A stretch of 64,000 nt of DNA. Source: Trichostrongylus colubriformis (Eukaryota > Nematoda > Chromadorea > Rhabditida > Trichostrongylidae). Positions 10,622 to 22,809 of the stretch are shown here, piece by piece (position 1 is the stretch's first letter; each line of letters starts with the position of its first letter). Made by a program: the position numbers and the translations under genes. The stretch spans positions 5,749,501-5,813,500 of the forward strand of contig OZ022256.1 of the NCBI GenBank assembly GCA_963978905.1, read 5' to 3'. The notes below the pieces were generated by a model. The model did not search any database. It had not been told where the DNA came from and worked only from the letters and a program-made list of their open reading frames with translations.

Positions 10622-12942
10622 GTATCGTCCCAACGACAAGACGCCTCAAGTCGGAGTTCAACTAAACCACCTTCACTCGTAGTTTTAGGTAAACAAGGAA
10701 GATTGTTGCGATCATAAAAGTATATTTCTGACCCCATAATCATTCTAAGTATTTTCGATATTGTTCAATCTGTAAGTGTTTCAAGAGCGAAAGGATTTTC
10801 CGGAGCATGTAGGGTTTTTAGGTATGGGTAATTGTCGTAACCAGGTGGCGATAGACAACTGTGAAGGGGCCTTATTGCCCACAAGTAAGTGTGGCGTCTC
10901 TGGTAGCACAATCAGAGCGTATCTTGACGGCTGCTCAGTTGTCGATTGAGTCCACTGAAAACTTGGGATTATGCCTATATTAAAGCCGTAGCAAATGTCT
11001 TCACCAGCAATCAAGAGTGCGGCGACTCTGGGCAGCGTGGTCAGAGCGTATCCTGCCCTGACCACCTGTGTATTGCTCATTCTGAAAGTCCAACGAGGAT
11101 CTCTGAACGTCAGGCCTTAACGGTAATTTATTTACTGTGGCCGTTCATAGCGCTTATATACAATTAGCGCGCACGCTGCTTGAGTGCGACTAAGCTTGCG
11201 CAATCGCTGGCATACGGTAGTCGAGCGAGGAGGCTGTCCGCTATGGAGCAACCGTCCTTTTCCCTGAACTCCAGACTTCCATGAAGCTTGAAGTGTTAGC
11301 TATATCGCTTTTCAATACTAGTGTTTTCTACGAATCCATTCCGTAATTCGGTCTTTGAGCCGTGACTCAAAGGCACACCTCGCCATAAATTGTGAGTGTT
11401 ATCGCGCTCAATGCAAGAAGTAGAGGTCCTGATCTAGTCACCAGTGAAGAGAAATGACTCAAAATCCCCACAAACACCGAAAACAAGGCTCCCCGACCAC
11501 AGCCCACGTTCAGTAGCTTGAAACGATTTTTCGCCTAATGATATCCGCAAATCACTACGATATCATTTGTTTTTCCCGCGTGGGGGTCGATTGGTCGAAT
11601 TTTTGCGGACGCCCCAAAAATTTGACCCATAGACCCCCATCCGCTTCCCTGTTAAAGTTCTCTTCATTACTGGAATGGCTTTCTTAACTTAGCCTATCGC
11701 ATCGGTTGCTTCGCCACGTAGTAAGAGACCATCTTATTGTTAGAATATGTTCGTCTAATGCCAGGTGCGATGTGGTTTTGTGAGCGGGGTTTGGTTGTGT
11801 TCAGGCAGGCCCCAAGGATGCGCCGTGAAGCAGCAACAATGGTGCACCCTGCGTAGTTATGCGGAAAGTTGAAGTGCAGGTAGCTGGTCATCGCAAGACA
11901 GGACATCTTTAAGGCTGCGTTCATACCCAACCGAATGGGATTTTTGGATTTTTAGCATTAGGAAAATGGTTTCAGACCTTCAGCGTATAGGATTCTCTGA
12001 GACTTTGGACAGTTGTCATAAAGCATATGACGTGGTGGTACATACGTGGCATCAGCAAAAAAAAACCCAAATACTCCGATACTCCAATCCGTTGAAAATC
12101 GCTTTCATGTGTATGAAAGCAGCCTGGGCGTGAAAGAAAATAATTTATACGTATCTGTAGCATGGCAAGCAAGATCATCTCCAGACGGTGATTTGGGAAA
12201 CAGCGTATAGGATTTAAACAGAATAGTTTCTGACGTTCTAATGATGTGAATTTCATCAATTCTACACTTTTTTGTATCTTTTGCAATATTGCTTACCCAA
12301 TTCTAATGTTAATTTGGTCACTTTTTCCACTGATCATATTGAAGATGAAGAGTTTTCCAGGAGCTTCTGATAACAGAGAATGTCGAGTTTGTGAAGTTTT
12401 AGTAATTAAGTGAATAAAGTCACATTGGCCTATGAGTTGGGGAATAGACGGATTTGTACATTTTTGCCGAGAAAAGGTTGAATAATTGACATAAAGGTAG
12501 AGGCATTCAGCAAAAGTAATGAAAAATTCAAGATCTAGGTGTTTCTGGGCTGAATTACATTTGCTAACTATACGTAAAATAATATTTTTTTATTGCTTGT
12601 TTGGAAAAAGTCCGTAGAAGTCCGTACACCCTAGCTAAGAATCGTGAGAAGAACAAATCAAAAATCAAGTACCATGATGAGCTAGAGGGCTAGGCTATGC
12701 TATAAAAGCCGAATTTCTGGTTGGTGTGTTATAGTGCTGCGTGTAGGGTTACATTTTGTAAGTAATTTCGACCAATATACAGAAGTAGATAGTATAATAA
12801 TAGTCCTTTGCTTTCAACCATCAGAATCAATCCGTGAAAACTGCTCGAAACAACGGCCAGAAAGTTTTTTGACAGTAACGCTGCTCTATGCCTGGAACAT
12901 AAAACAGCGTATCTGTGACAAAACTTCAGATAGCTCGGTCTG
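10622..12942. other. No supported gene; one short hairpin
   Basis: No convincing exon was found. The only structure seen is an inverted repeat at 11581-11639, where TGGGGGTCGATTGGTCGAAT pairs with the complement of TTTGACCCATAGACCCCCA across a short loop. It may be a tiny MITE or a local hairpin. Confidence 0.4.
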
Positions 12943-13542
12943 TTGAGACTGAACCATGGTGTCAGCTTTCGCTGTCATCGACAATTGAATGCAGTGACAG
13001 CAGTGCTAGTTGAAAGTTTGCAAACGTACAAGTTGAGATTCTGGGCCTCCGACGAGAGATTGCATCCCCCTAGGCTGCTGTCAGATTTTGCGATTTTGCG
13101 AATTTGCGGCGTCACACTTCCGCAAAGTAGCTTACCATGGATTGTAGCATGCCTCATAGCAGATAGCCTTCATCAAATAATCAAGTCCAATGGATTTTTC
13201 TACGGCCGAGTTGCCGCGAAGACAGTAAACGCGGTCATTTGTGTGACAGAAAGACATTTCAAGCGGTCAGGTTATGGTATGCCCACGGATACTGGATCAG
13301 CTACCATCGAAGGTAGTTTACGTGCAGCCAAGCTCACTATAAGGGCAGTACGAAGCGCTTTGGGTTATATAGATCAAGAAGCTTTAAGCGTATGGAGGAG
13401 AATATTTTTGGAAACGAGCAAGACCCCAACAAGACCAACAAGCGGACATCAACGAGATTTGCCAGTATGCCTAAAGGCTTGCACTTCGCCGTTCCTACTT
13501 GCTTTTTGGGAGGTGGCGATGATTGGCGGAACTGAATGTTGA
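12943..13542 (+). CDS. Unrecognised 199-residue open frame, doubtful
   Basis: One of the longest open frames outside mobile elements. The predicted protein is rich in Arg, Ser and Ala, shows no recognisable domain, no signal peptide and no membrane segment, and has no clear homology to anything I know. The local sequence has repeated words such as ATTTTGCGATTTTGCG. It may be chance; I list it only because of its length. Confidence 0.12.
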   Translation: MRLNHGVSFRCHRQLNAVTAVLVESLQTYKLRFWASDERLHPPRLLSDFAILRICGVTLPQSSLPWIVACLIADSLHQIIKSNGFFYGRVAAKTVNAVICVTERHFKRSGYGMPTDTGSATIEGSLRAAKLTIRAVRSALGYIDQEALSVWRRIFLETSKTPTRPTSGHQRDLPVCLKACTSPFLLAFWEVAMIGGTEC

Positions 13543-16500
13543 TGGTGTTGAGAGGATGCTGTTGGCTGGCTGTGTGTGTGACGACTGGAAGGATGCCCGT
13601 GGTGACTGCTCGAATGAGAGCGTTGCGCATCGAGTACAATAAGGGTCCATATGTCGGCTGCCTCTTAACCCTGCACTACATTAGGAATGGCGCTGTTAAA
13701 GTGTCAAACGACGGACGTATGAGGTCAATACCGTGCGTGTGTGTATGTCCCTTTATGAATACGGCTATTCATCAATGTTACTGAGAAAAAATATGGCCGA
13801 TAGATGAGCGCAGTCTCAACTTAACTTTAGGAGAGGGAGTACGGGGCATCGAAACGACTGTCAGGCCATGTAACTTTTGGAAAGCAAAAGGTATTTCTGC
13901 TCCCTTTGAGATGGCTTATAAAGAGGATGATCCTTCTCTCTTTTCGAAAAAAGAATTAAAGCTCGGCCTCTGAAATGCTTCGAAAAAGAGGGCAGGGGTG
14001 TGAAATTACCGAACTGCCTCATTTTACCTGCTGTCAAGAGTATCAATGAAAGGCTGGCACGTCTCTCAAGTTATTAGATATTTTGGGGGTTATCTTTCAG
14101 AAACTCCCATCGACAGTAACCTGAATTCATAAGGTCAGGTTATGCTGGGCAAATTATTCAGATCAACAGCTAAGCTTTGTAATCCTGAAGCGCCTTTCTA
14201 ATCCTCACAATTTCAACCCATGTAGGTCTGTCGAGAATGAACTGTACAGAGATTCATAGTTTCTCCCAGTCCCCACATATAACTGTGGCGCTCCAACGCC
14301 ACTCTCCGCATATTGGAAAATCGATGAAATGTCTTCCAGGTTGGCTTTTTATCGGTAAATAACTATGCTTATAAACACTAGTTTAGGAGTGAAAACATGA
14401 TGAGATCATCTCACACGGGAAAGCTCCACTGGGTGTGCATTTCACGAAATTCTACCTTATCTCTAATGTTACGGATATGTATAGAGTGGCCAACACCTTA
14501 AAAGCTTTTCGGAGCTGTCATACTGCACTAGCTTTCAGGGTAAAATGAAGCAAAAAGAGCACCATATGATCGAAACAAAAAATAGAGAGCTTCGGGTTGA
14601 TCCGCTCAAGCGTAGCGTCAAGGAAAATTTTTAAAATTATGGACTTACGGTTACTCAAGTTGGTCGTCGGTGAATTCTTGAAAAATTCGCTAGTATACAG
14701 CTTCCCACTTTCTACCCTGTGGGATTTTTCGAGTTCTGCTTGGCCCTGAGTTAACCATGACCAGTTTACCCTTTGGAAGCGCCAGGCGTATGCTCTCCTC
14801 TAGAAATTATAGTGCCTCCTGAACGTGCATAGGATTCCCTGCATATTAAAAATCCAGCAGGAGTACCTTATTCTGGTACGGTATCAATGAGTTGGATCAG
14901 TAGTCATAGAGTCCATGGTTGGTGTCAATATATTGAGCACCTCATATTTAATTTTTAGGTTAAGGGCGGAACCTTCGTGAGATAGAGTTGCCATTCGCCC
15001 ACTCTTTTTACCGTCCATTTTGAAATATATGACGCTCTAAGTGATTAGAGGAGGATTCACAGAAATATCAGTACAAATAGTTTAAAAAGACATATTTATG
15101 TACCTAGGATTATACTGCTGAAAAATGGGAGCCAAAAAGTTTCAGATCTCTCTGTTGCGCTTTGTTGCGATCAATAATTGATTTTTGGATAGCAGAGCCA
15201 CCTGTTTGTGGAAGGCAACTCAGATTCCAGGTTAAAACTGTCACTGGGTTCTGTTCAAAGCCAATTGAAGAAAAGAAAGTGATCGATCCAATGAAAAACT
15301 GAGATGTCTTATCATTCATATGTACCACGCATATTTGTGGGAAATTGGCAGAAACAAAAAAAATATGAAAAAATGGTGAGAAAATCTAGCAGTGGAATTA
15401 TCGCCTCTGGAGCAACAACAGACTGTCTGTGAAGAGATCAACAAGGCTAGCAGCGGAGTGGTGTTTTGATTGGTGTGATCGTGGTGTCGAGTAAATGAAT
15501 GTGTAAGAGGGAGCAATTATACAGTGTGAGTGCGACGAGTTCACGACCCTCATTATCACAATTCTGGACAAAAGACTCATAATTACTCTAACACCTCTCT
15601 TGTCTCGTATTTCGTAAATATCACTGTAATACAAATGATAATTACTATGAGAGAAAAAAAAAACTTGGCTAGGAAGTTGCAGGTAGCAGAAGGCTTTGGA
15701 AGCAGGGATTATATACTGTGAACCAATTAGTCAGGGATACAACTAGCGGGGATTATAGAAATTGTAGCATGAGCGATGATCTCTGCTGAGATTAAGAGGA
15801 CTACAATCAGGACAATGTTCTGTAATTACACCCCATCCCGCCCTTCGAACAAGTTCCCCTCCCCTTGTCGACGAATCCTCGACTCCTGGGTGTAGAGAAA
15901 AATGGCCGCTTCAGTACGATCCCTCTCATGGGGGACTTGAATACGACACCCCCTCCCCCTTTTAACATATGCATGACCTCTGCAGAAACGGGAACCAAGC
16001 TGATTGCATAGTTTACTACTGTAAGTATTTTACTGATATGATTTGCGTTGTTCACTCGAATTCAATCTATTTTTTAGCATGACCGGGTCAGCAGACGGCA
16101 AGTTCGGCTCACCATCTAGCCTGGACCATTGCTGACTTCTGTAATTACACCCCATCCCGCCCTTCGAACAAGTTCCCCTCCCCTTGTCGACGAATCCTCG
16201 ACTCCTGGTCTCCGCTGATCACAATCCGCTACTAATTCATGGTCAATCGACGATATGTCATTATATATCCGACATTTTGCTATGACTTCCTCTAAAAAGC
16301 TACAAATAGTTCGAAAATGGTACCATTGCAAAGCCCTGCTTATAACGAATCAAGAGTTCGTGTAGTTTCTACCTCTTTTCCCTCCTGCAACATAATTTTA
16401 GATTTTTGAGATATTGCCTCAAAATATCGCGGGTTTTCCTCGGGACGGCGGAGTCGTGATCCCTTTACTTCGACTGTAGTTTCCAGAAAGAAAATTTCAA

Positions 16501-16950
16501 ACCCGTGATCATTTCAGTATTTTTCATGTTAAGATTCAGCAACTTCAAACCAAAAATTCCGTACGTTCGACGCAATTGTGCTGACCCATGGGGTGATACT
16601 GAAAGCAGAGGTGACTTAGTGTTTAGAACCCGCTGTTCGAGTGATCAAGCCAGAAGAAAAAATCTTGTTGATTAGGCCATTAGGAGTAAAAAATACGTAT
16701 CGATTAATAGCATGATCTTTAGATAGTTTTCCTTTTTACATGATCACCTGATCGACAGAATCGGTGCGATCACCGGCTTTGAACACCACATAAGGACGAC
16801 AGAGATGATGGACACACTGAGACAGATCGAAGCATAAGAACGCCATAGCATGGGATGCGCCACGCATTTCATTTCCATTCAGTGTCGTTGTGGCATGCGA
16901 ATCTCACATTATTACTTTCAGGGTCTATTGCTGCTCAGAGCAGTATTCTA
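13543..16950. other. No supported gene; contains a perfect direct repeat
   Basis: No exon was recognised. The main structure is an exact 70-bp direct repeat (15820-15889 and 16139-16208), listed separately. The rest is AT-rich with scattered short frames. Confidence 0.35.
15820..16208. repeat. Pair of identical 70-bp direct repeats
   Basis: The 70 bases at 15820-15889 (starting CTGTAATTACACCCCATCCC) recur without change at 16139-16208, in the same orientation and 319 bp apart. The sequence between contains no coding frame. Exact identity implies a recent local duplication or the ends of a small element. Confidence 0.85.
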
Positions 16951-16954
16951 TAAT

Positions 16955-17345
16955 GTTGTCCGGAGAGTTCTCATCTTTCAAGTTACTATTTTTTTTACAT
17001 TCATTGTCGAACAAAAACTCATTCCAACTTCGTCTCAGAAGTGCCTCCTAAAGAGATTTTTGCGCTATCTGATCGTATAATTGCCGTCTCACCATTGCTT
17101 TAGAAACCTCCTTTCCTGGGACTTTCTGAAGGAGTTCAAAAAGCGAACTTGGGCCATATTATGTTGCCCCGATTGTGTTGCTCGTTGGTGCTATTTTATT
17201 GTTTTAGTAGTTCATGCTTCATGTACCTATTGTGCATGCAATAAATATAAATATAAACAAATATAAATATATCTTAGAAAAATTGGGTCAATCCGCAGTC
17301 GAGACAGCTCGACAAATCAAGATGGTATGGGAGCTATTGGAGAAA
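16955..17345 (+). mobile_element. Mariner fragment related to the 27.1-28.3 kb copy
   Basis: This segment starts GTTGTCCGGAGAGTTCTCA and runs parallel to the start of the element at 27103 (shared words: TTTTTTACATTCATTG, TGCGCTATCTGAT, GACTTTCTGAAG, ATCCGCAGTCGAGACAG). About 120 bases between roughly 17155 and 17277, rich in AAATATAAATAT, are absent from the other copy, so this copy carries an internal insertion. The copy then breaks off and joins the Tc1-like repeat near 17360. Confidence 0.6.
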
Positions 17346-17359
17346 GAACTGTGCAACAA

Positions 17360-17500
17360 TGATTCACACTAAAGCCTCCATATTTCCATGACGGTGAAAG
17401 TAGTAAGTCACACAGCTTGCTATGCTCTTAGGGAAACATTCCAGGAATATTATGCCCCAATGCTTTTACCTCTTTCATTACCCTCTGTTTTGTACACTGT
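17360..17500 (-). repeat. Partial copy of the 58-kb Tc1-like element
   Basis: This runs parallel (as reverse complement) to the left part of the element at 58130-58841. Shared words include GGTGAAAGTAGT and TTCATTACCCTCTGTTTTGTA. It ends where the shared lectin-duplication sequence begins (TGTGCGGATGTGAGCCCTGAGCG, also at 33872). Confidence 0.55.
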
Positions 17501-17554
17501 GCGGATGTGAGCCCTGAGCGAAACTCTTTTTTTGGCACATCACTAGTGCCTTCA

Positions 17555-17826
17555 AGAGCTTAGTTGTAGCTGTAATATTTGCTGTTTTCCTATTGCCTTT
17601 TTCCTTTGCCAAACATTTCGAAAAAAACAAAAAGAAATGGAAATTTCGAAAAGACGGGTGGTTTTTGTTTTCTTCAATCCTCTCAGTTTTTGGAGCTTAG
17701 TTGTAGCTGTAATATTTGCTGCTTTTCTATTGTCTTTTTCCTTTGCCAAACACTTCAAAAAAAAAAACAAAAAGAAATGGAAATTTCGAAAAGATGGGAC
17801 ATCTTGTTTTCTTCAATTCTCTCAGT
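17555..17826. repeat. Tandem duplication, about 137-bp unit
   Basis: Two consecutive copies of a unit starting TTAGTTGTAGCTGTAATATT lie about 137 bp apart, both containing AAAAAGAAATGGAAATTTCG. The matching position in the second lectin locus (around 35030-35100) has only one diverged copy, so the tandem arose after the lectin duplication. Confidence 0.7.
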
Positions 17827-18000
17827 TTTTGACCGGCACAACAACTGCACCTTTATGTCGACACGCAACGATCACATCAAAGCAAAATTGGAGTGGCCAC
17901 TTAAAACGTGAGGTGGTGTCGTTGCTATTAATGCTACTGTTTGCCGCGAGCATGAAACTAAGGTGGAGAGAGAGCACAGTCAACCATTTGATTGTTTTGC

Positions 18001-18830
18001 TCAACATCTTTGATTCTCAAAGGTTTCAGACCGAATTCGGAAGTATTTTTGACACACAAAATAGGTCTTATGACTACAATAATGATCATTCCAGTGACGA
18101 TCCGCATATCTTGGTGACACGCCAGGCATCCTCACATATATCTGAAATCAGCAACTTAGTAGGAAAATACTCAGATGGAAGCTGAAGGGAAAAAATGGAA
18201 TTCACGGGCACGGAAGCAGCACAAAACTTCCAGAGTTTGCAGAAAAAATGCGTAGATACATACGTGCACACAATCTTCATTGTTCCTGTAGTTATCCGGT
18301 TGAGGAGATATCCAGTTGAAGTAAGTGGCCTCCTTGCCATCAACCCATCTCCATGAGGAGCCGCATTTTCTCAAGCCGATCCAAAAAACATATCTTTTCT
18401 CAGGCACGAACGCTTTCGTTGCAATTTCTGTAAAATCGTGGCAAGTAGTTTGATCCCAATTCGGCTCCTTCCTCATATCTAAATGCCACAGTACGGAAAG
18501 CAGAAGCCACAGCAACAGCCGTTAAACCCTTCAACAAGATCAGGCTCACCGTGTATGCGGTTGTTTTCTTTCTCCGACTTTATCACTGCCTAGAAACTTT
18601 CGTGTCTCATGCAAAACTACTTTGCTTCATCCCATGTTACGTATTCGATATGCCTAGATTTGAGGATTTGTATCCATTGTAAATGCATCGACTGCCTAGC
18701 TAACTCCACCTCTACGTCAACTACAAGCATAGGTTTGCTTAGCGCTCACTACATACTTCTCCACACCTTTCAAACCAGGAGCATAAATAATGACCGCAAC
18801 CAGGAAAATATGAAATGCCGTTTTCAGCAT
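18001..18830 (-). pseudogene. C-type lectin copy A, damaged
   Basis: Four exons are proposed on the minus strand: 18750-18830, 18550-18653, 18264-18478 and 18001-18141. Exon 1 encodes a signal peptide (MLKTAFHIFLVAVIIYAPG) and starts directly after a TTTTTACAG acceptor, suggesting trans-splicing. Exon 3 holds the fold core (FWIGLRKCGSSWRWVDG, then QPDNYRNNEDC). Exon 4 holds the last strands (HWNDHYCSHKTYFVCQK). QPD-type and WND motifs are those used by C-type lectin domains to bind calcium and sugar. Exon 2 (TWDEAK...) has two in-frame TAG codons and is two bases shorter than the same exon in copy B, so this copy looks dead. The first Cys-Gly-Trp part of a normal domain is absent in both copies. 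Confidence 0.8.
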
Positions 18831-18889
18831 CTGTAAAAATAAAGGTTTTGCAAGGTTACCGTCGAAAATACCGCTATAATGAAAACGTC

Positions 18890-19140
18890 CGATGAACAGC
18901 GTCATTGGGTGGACATATTTTGATTATCTTCTGATATCACTTGCCGATGTACTGACTGCTAAATTGCGTAGCGCCCTGATAAGAGTGCGTGCCTTTTTGA
19001 TCCTGCTTTCTACGTTTCAGGATCAGAATACGATTTCTATATGTTATAGTAAAGCAAGTGGATCATTTGCTCATGCGGTACCAGCAACAATACCGGGCAT
19101 TGACCGCTAGGCCATGAGAAATTCGAAATAGTGGTGCATC
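18890..19140. repeat. Fragment of the 38.7-41.4 kb palindrome arm
   Basis: Words such as GGGTGGACATATTTTG, CTGATATCACTTGCCGATG, AGCAACAATACCGGGCATTGACCGCTAG match the right arm of the large palindrome (about 40900-41120) in the same order. Only one arm is present here, which shows that the family exists in more than one copy. Confidence 0.6.
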
Positions 19141-19566
19141 TTTACAAAAACGCCAAGCATCGATAACTGATATACAGATACACCATCAACATGCAAGAAT
19201 TAGATGGACACTGAGTAAAAAATTGACTCCCAATTGGAGCAGTGTAACACAAAACCATCGATCCCTGAACTATCTGAACTCCCAATAGTGACCACTTCAA
19301 CCAAAGTGTCATGATTAGTGGATAAAAACATTCATTCCTGAACCATTCACACTGATAGTCAATATCATTGTAACAAAGATATCGATTTCTGACATCTGGC
19401 CTCAAAAAGTTGTGGCTACCTTTGGGGAAGCGGTATGCAGTGGCAAATGGATAGATTATCGATAAACACTAGACTTAAGCACTAAACGTTCGGCACTAAA
19501 TGTACTTCGTTACCCAGTAGAAATAAAAGGAACCCTTCGGCTGTTGAGTTACGTAAAATTCCAAAT

Positions 19567-22030
19567 ACTTACTTACTTAGATGGCCCGTCTTCACTGGTT
19601 GTGCGGGCCCCAACACGATTTCCGTTCGGTTCGTTCTTTCGCGATCGTCATCCAGCTCGTTCGTTGACTTCGTTGGTGGCGACAACAAGAATCAGCCGTT
19701 CTGGGATTTCTCATTAGTTTAACGTGTTCAACGAACACATCTTCCCATCTTTCGGGAGGTCTTCCGCGGGGACGTGGACAATCCCAGGGGATCCACTCCA
19801 CTGTTCTTCTTGTCCACCTATCGTCTTCTCTCCGCATTATATGACCGGCCCATCGGTGTTTGGCCTTCGATGCGTATTCCGCAGGGTCTCGTAGACGAGA
19901 CATCTGCCTCAAATCGGAGCTGCCAAGCCCGGCACGATATTGAGATAGCCGGGTGTACTTCAGAATACATCTCTCGAGTGCTCTGTGAGTCACCTGCAAG
20001 GACTTCGCCGTGGCTGACGTATCAGGCCACGTCTCGGCAGCGTAACACAGAGCAGGAAGGACTGTCGAGTCGAATAGACGGGCGCGTAGGTCAGGATCCT
20101 TCAGCTGGTCGGTGGCCTCTTTAATAGACCCGTAGGCTGACCATGCAGCTCTCCTTCTTCTGTCGAGCTCTTCCTTCATGTCGTTGTCCATTTTCATGGA
20201 ACGCCTAAGATAGACGTACGACTTCGTTTCGGCGATGGGAGAGCCGTCGATTTTGACATTTCCTCCACCGCAACAGGCTTTCTTCATGAACTGTGTCTTC
20301 ATCCGATTGATCCGCAGTCCGATCTTACTTCCGGCTTCGTTCAGCTCTCAGAGCATCGCCTCTGCTTCATTGGTACTACGCGAAAAGATGACGATGTCGT
20401 CTGCGAAACGAAGGTTTGAAGAATTTTCCGTGCACACATATGCCCTTACCGTCCCAGTCGAGCGACTTCATCACCCACTGCAATGCGGCAGTGAACAGCT
20501 TCGGCGAGATGGTGTCGCCTTGCCTAACGCCCTTTCCGATGGAGATGTTGATTGGGCGTTGGAAGAGCTGTATTGTCGTAGAACAGCGGTGGTAGCAGTC
20601 AGCCAGTGTTCGATTATAGGACGCGTCCACTCCTTGGTCGACCAACGCAGACAGGATAGCATTCGTTTCGACGCTGTCAAAAGCCTTTTCGTAATCAACG
20701 AAGGTTAGGACGAGGGGAAGATGGTATTCCCTGCAGATTCAATGACCATCGCAACGATTTGAATGTGGTCCATGCCTGACGGAATCCAGCTTGTTCGTAT
20801 GGCTGGGCCTCATCCAATGTGCGCGATATTCGCGTTAGGATGATCTTCGTGAAAAGCTTGTAGAGCACGCGCAGCAAGCTAATCGGTCGGTAGTTACGAA
20901 GATCATCCCTGTTGCCTTTCTTGTGCAAGATGACAGTGCGCGAACTCCTCCACTGATCCGGGATCCGCTCCTTCTGAAGGTAGGACGTCATATGTGCCGC
21001 GAGTAGTGAGTGCAGGACCTGGTTTCCTGCTCGAAGAAAATCGGCAGAGATCTTGTCTGGCCCTGGAGCCGTGCCGCTCTTCATACTCCTAATTGCGACT
21101 CGCACTTCAGACGGCAGAATCCTTAGTGGTGTTCCACCAGCGGGGATGTCTGGATCTGGCAGGGGTAGTGTGCAATGGAACAGATTGGTGTAGAACCTCT
21201 CCGTGATTGACTCCATCTCGTAAAGGGAAGTGATGACAGTTCCGTTTTCAGTTTTCATTGATGATAGCGGAATACTGAACTCGTTGAGGTTCCGACGGCA
21301 CTTCTTCAGACTTCGTCTTTCCTGCGCCGCCTCTAGAATTCTTCTCTTCCTGTACTGCGCAAGATCCTCCTGTAACGCATTTCTGCAACAGGCATTGATA
21401 ACCAGTCGCTCGAGATGAGTTGCATTTGGATCCAGCCTCAAACGTCTCCTCCTTTCAAGCAGCGTCTTGCTGTTCGATGAAATCCGATCGCCTCTGCTTG
21501 ATTGTTGAAGACATGCAAGATCAGCACAGGTTTGCAACCCTTTGAGAAGCAGCTCGTAATCTTCGGTCGGGTCCTCCACGACTCACCAGTCATAACGGGA
21601 CAGTGCCTCGTTTAGAAGGTTCTCGTCATACTTGACTTGCTTCCTCCCCTTCGGCCGGTGACAGGTGTTCTTCTCCAGTCGAATGTCGAACCTGATTTTG
21701 GCCCGAAGAAGGCGATGATCGGATCCACAACAGAAAGATGGCACCACGGAAGTGTCGTAGAGGCACCATCTTCTGTTTGTCAGAATGTGGTCGATCTCAG
21801 CATGAGTCGTGCCATTGGGTGACTCCCATGTCCAGCGGCGGCGTTCCTTCTTCTCAAACAGCGAATTACCATGGAAGAGACGTGCTGTAGACATGAGGTC
21901 AACGAGACGACTTCCGTTGTCGTTCCTATCCCCTATCCCGAATTTTCCGATCCTATGTTCCTCGCTGTTGCCTTTTCCTAACCTTTCGTTGAAGTCACCG
22001 ACAACGAATTTGTTCCAAATAGTGACAGGA
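19567..22030 (-). mobile_element. RTE-type non-LTR retrotransposon, decayed
   Basis: The order on the minus strand is endonuclease, reverse transcriptase, then the RTE-type C-terminal region. The endonuclease part is truncated at its start. It shows GDFN (near 22000) and a SDHRLLRAK motif (near 21710). The reverse transcriptase spans about 20350-21579. It has APGPDKI, PDQWRSSRTVILHKKG, NYRPISLL and GVRQGDTISP, and a FADDIVIF active site at 20384-20413. The tail protein (19592-20302) has the RRRAAWSAYGSI and RWAGHIMRR signatures usual in RTE/BovB elements. The 3-prime end shows an AAGT tandem tail (19566-19580), as RTE elements do. An in-frame TGA near 21580 and frame changes near 20700, 20400 and 20345 make it non-autonomous. 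Sequence at 22030-22560 may be its rearranged 5-prime leader. Confidence 0.9.
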
Positions 22031-22800
22031 ATTTGTAGGGAGACCAGTTGAGCAAGCGCTCAGTACTGCGCTCATCGCAATGTGAAACCCTGCGATGGGG
22101 ACTTTTTCGACAACGGTTGATCATTAACATCGTAATCTTCGCGCAGTACTGGGCGACAGCTCCACTGGTGAATATATAACAACATTTGTCACGCTAAAAA
22201 CCAACATAACATATCAGACCTGACTCCCAAGGTGGCCTCCGCTAGGAGACTCTCGACCGTCGGCTCACGCAGTAGACCTCCATTCGGCTGTTGTACGTAC
22301 TCATATGGTCGACGGTGTCACGCATGGGGTTCTAAATACAAGCCTCCCCCAGACGGAGAGCGGAGGCAGACACCGTCCAGCTCATGTGTCGGCGCTCCGC
22401 TACCCGATCACCACGAGTGCGTCGGCACCGCGGATCCGGATAGCATCATGGCGTTACTCGGTGAGGCAGCCTGCCTTATAGAGCGACCTCGACGGTGCCC
22501 GCGAGGCTACTGACGCAATCCGTGACACTGCTACGGGAAAAGCTGTCCAGATGTTTGAGAAGGTGCGGCTAGGTTAGCGCTGGATTGGGGTGAATATGAT
22601 GAACGAGTGAGGGCTTCAGCTGGAACTGCTTCAATTACTAGAGGACAATTTCTGGAAAATGCGCTCGCGCATAGCTATTCTGAGTGGTCGCGCGGCACCC
22701 ATTTTTTTGACTTTTTGCAATCAGAGCTTCTTGGGGTAGTCAGCCACAGTTGTGTAGAGGAGTCCACCACTTTCAGATATTCCCTGAAGTGTAGCTTTCT
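22031..22800. other. GC-rich flank of the RTE element, no supported gene
   Basis: This stretch is more GC-rich than its neighbours and contains short frames on both strands. It may be leader sequence of the RTE element, because it joins the truncated endonuclease directly. The first half of the endonuclease is not visible here. CAGTACTGCGC occurs in inverted form at about 22060 and 22140. Confidence 0.35.
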
Positions 22801-22809
22801 GCCGTTTTA

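Noticed and set aside
12943..13542. 199-residue open frame as a real gene
   Set aside because: No domain, no splice context, no homologue that I recognise, and low-complexity repeated words inside. Kept only as a doubtful entry.
17637..18185. 182-residue plus-strand frame as a gene
   Set aside because: It runs antisense over the last lectin exon and through a 137-bp tandem duplication. The minus-strand lectin explains the sequence.
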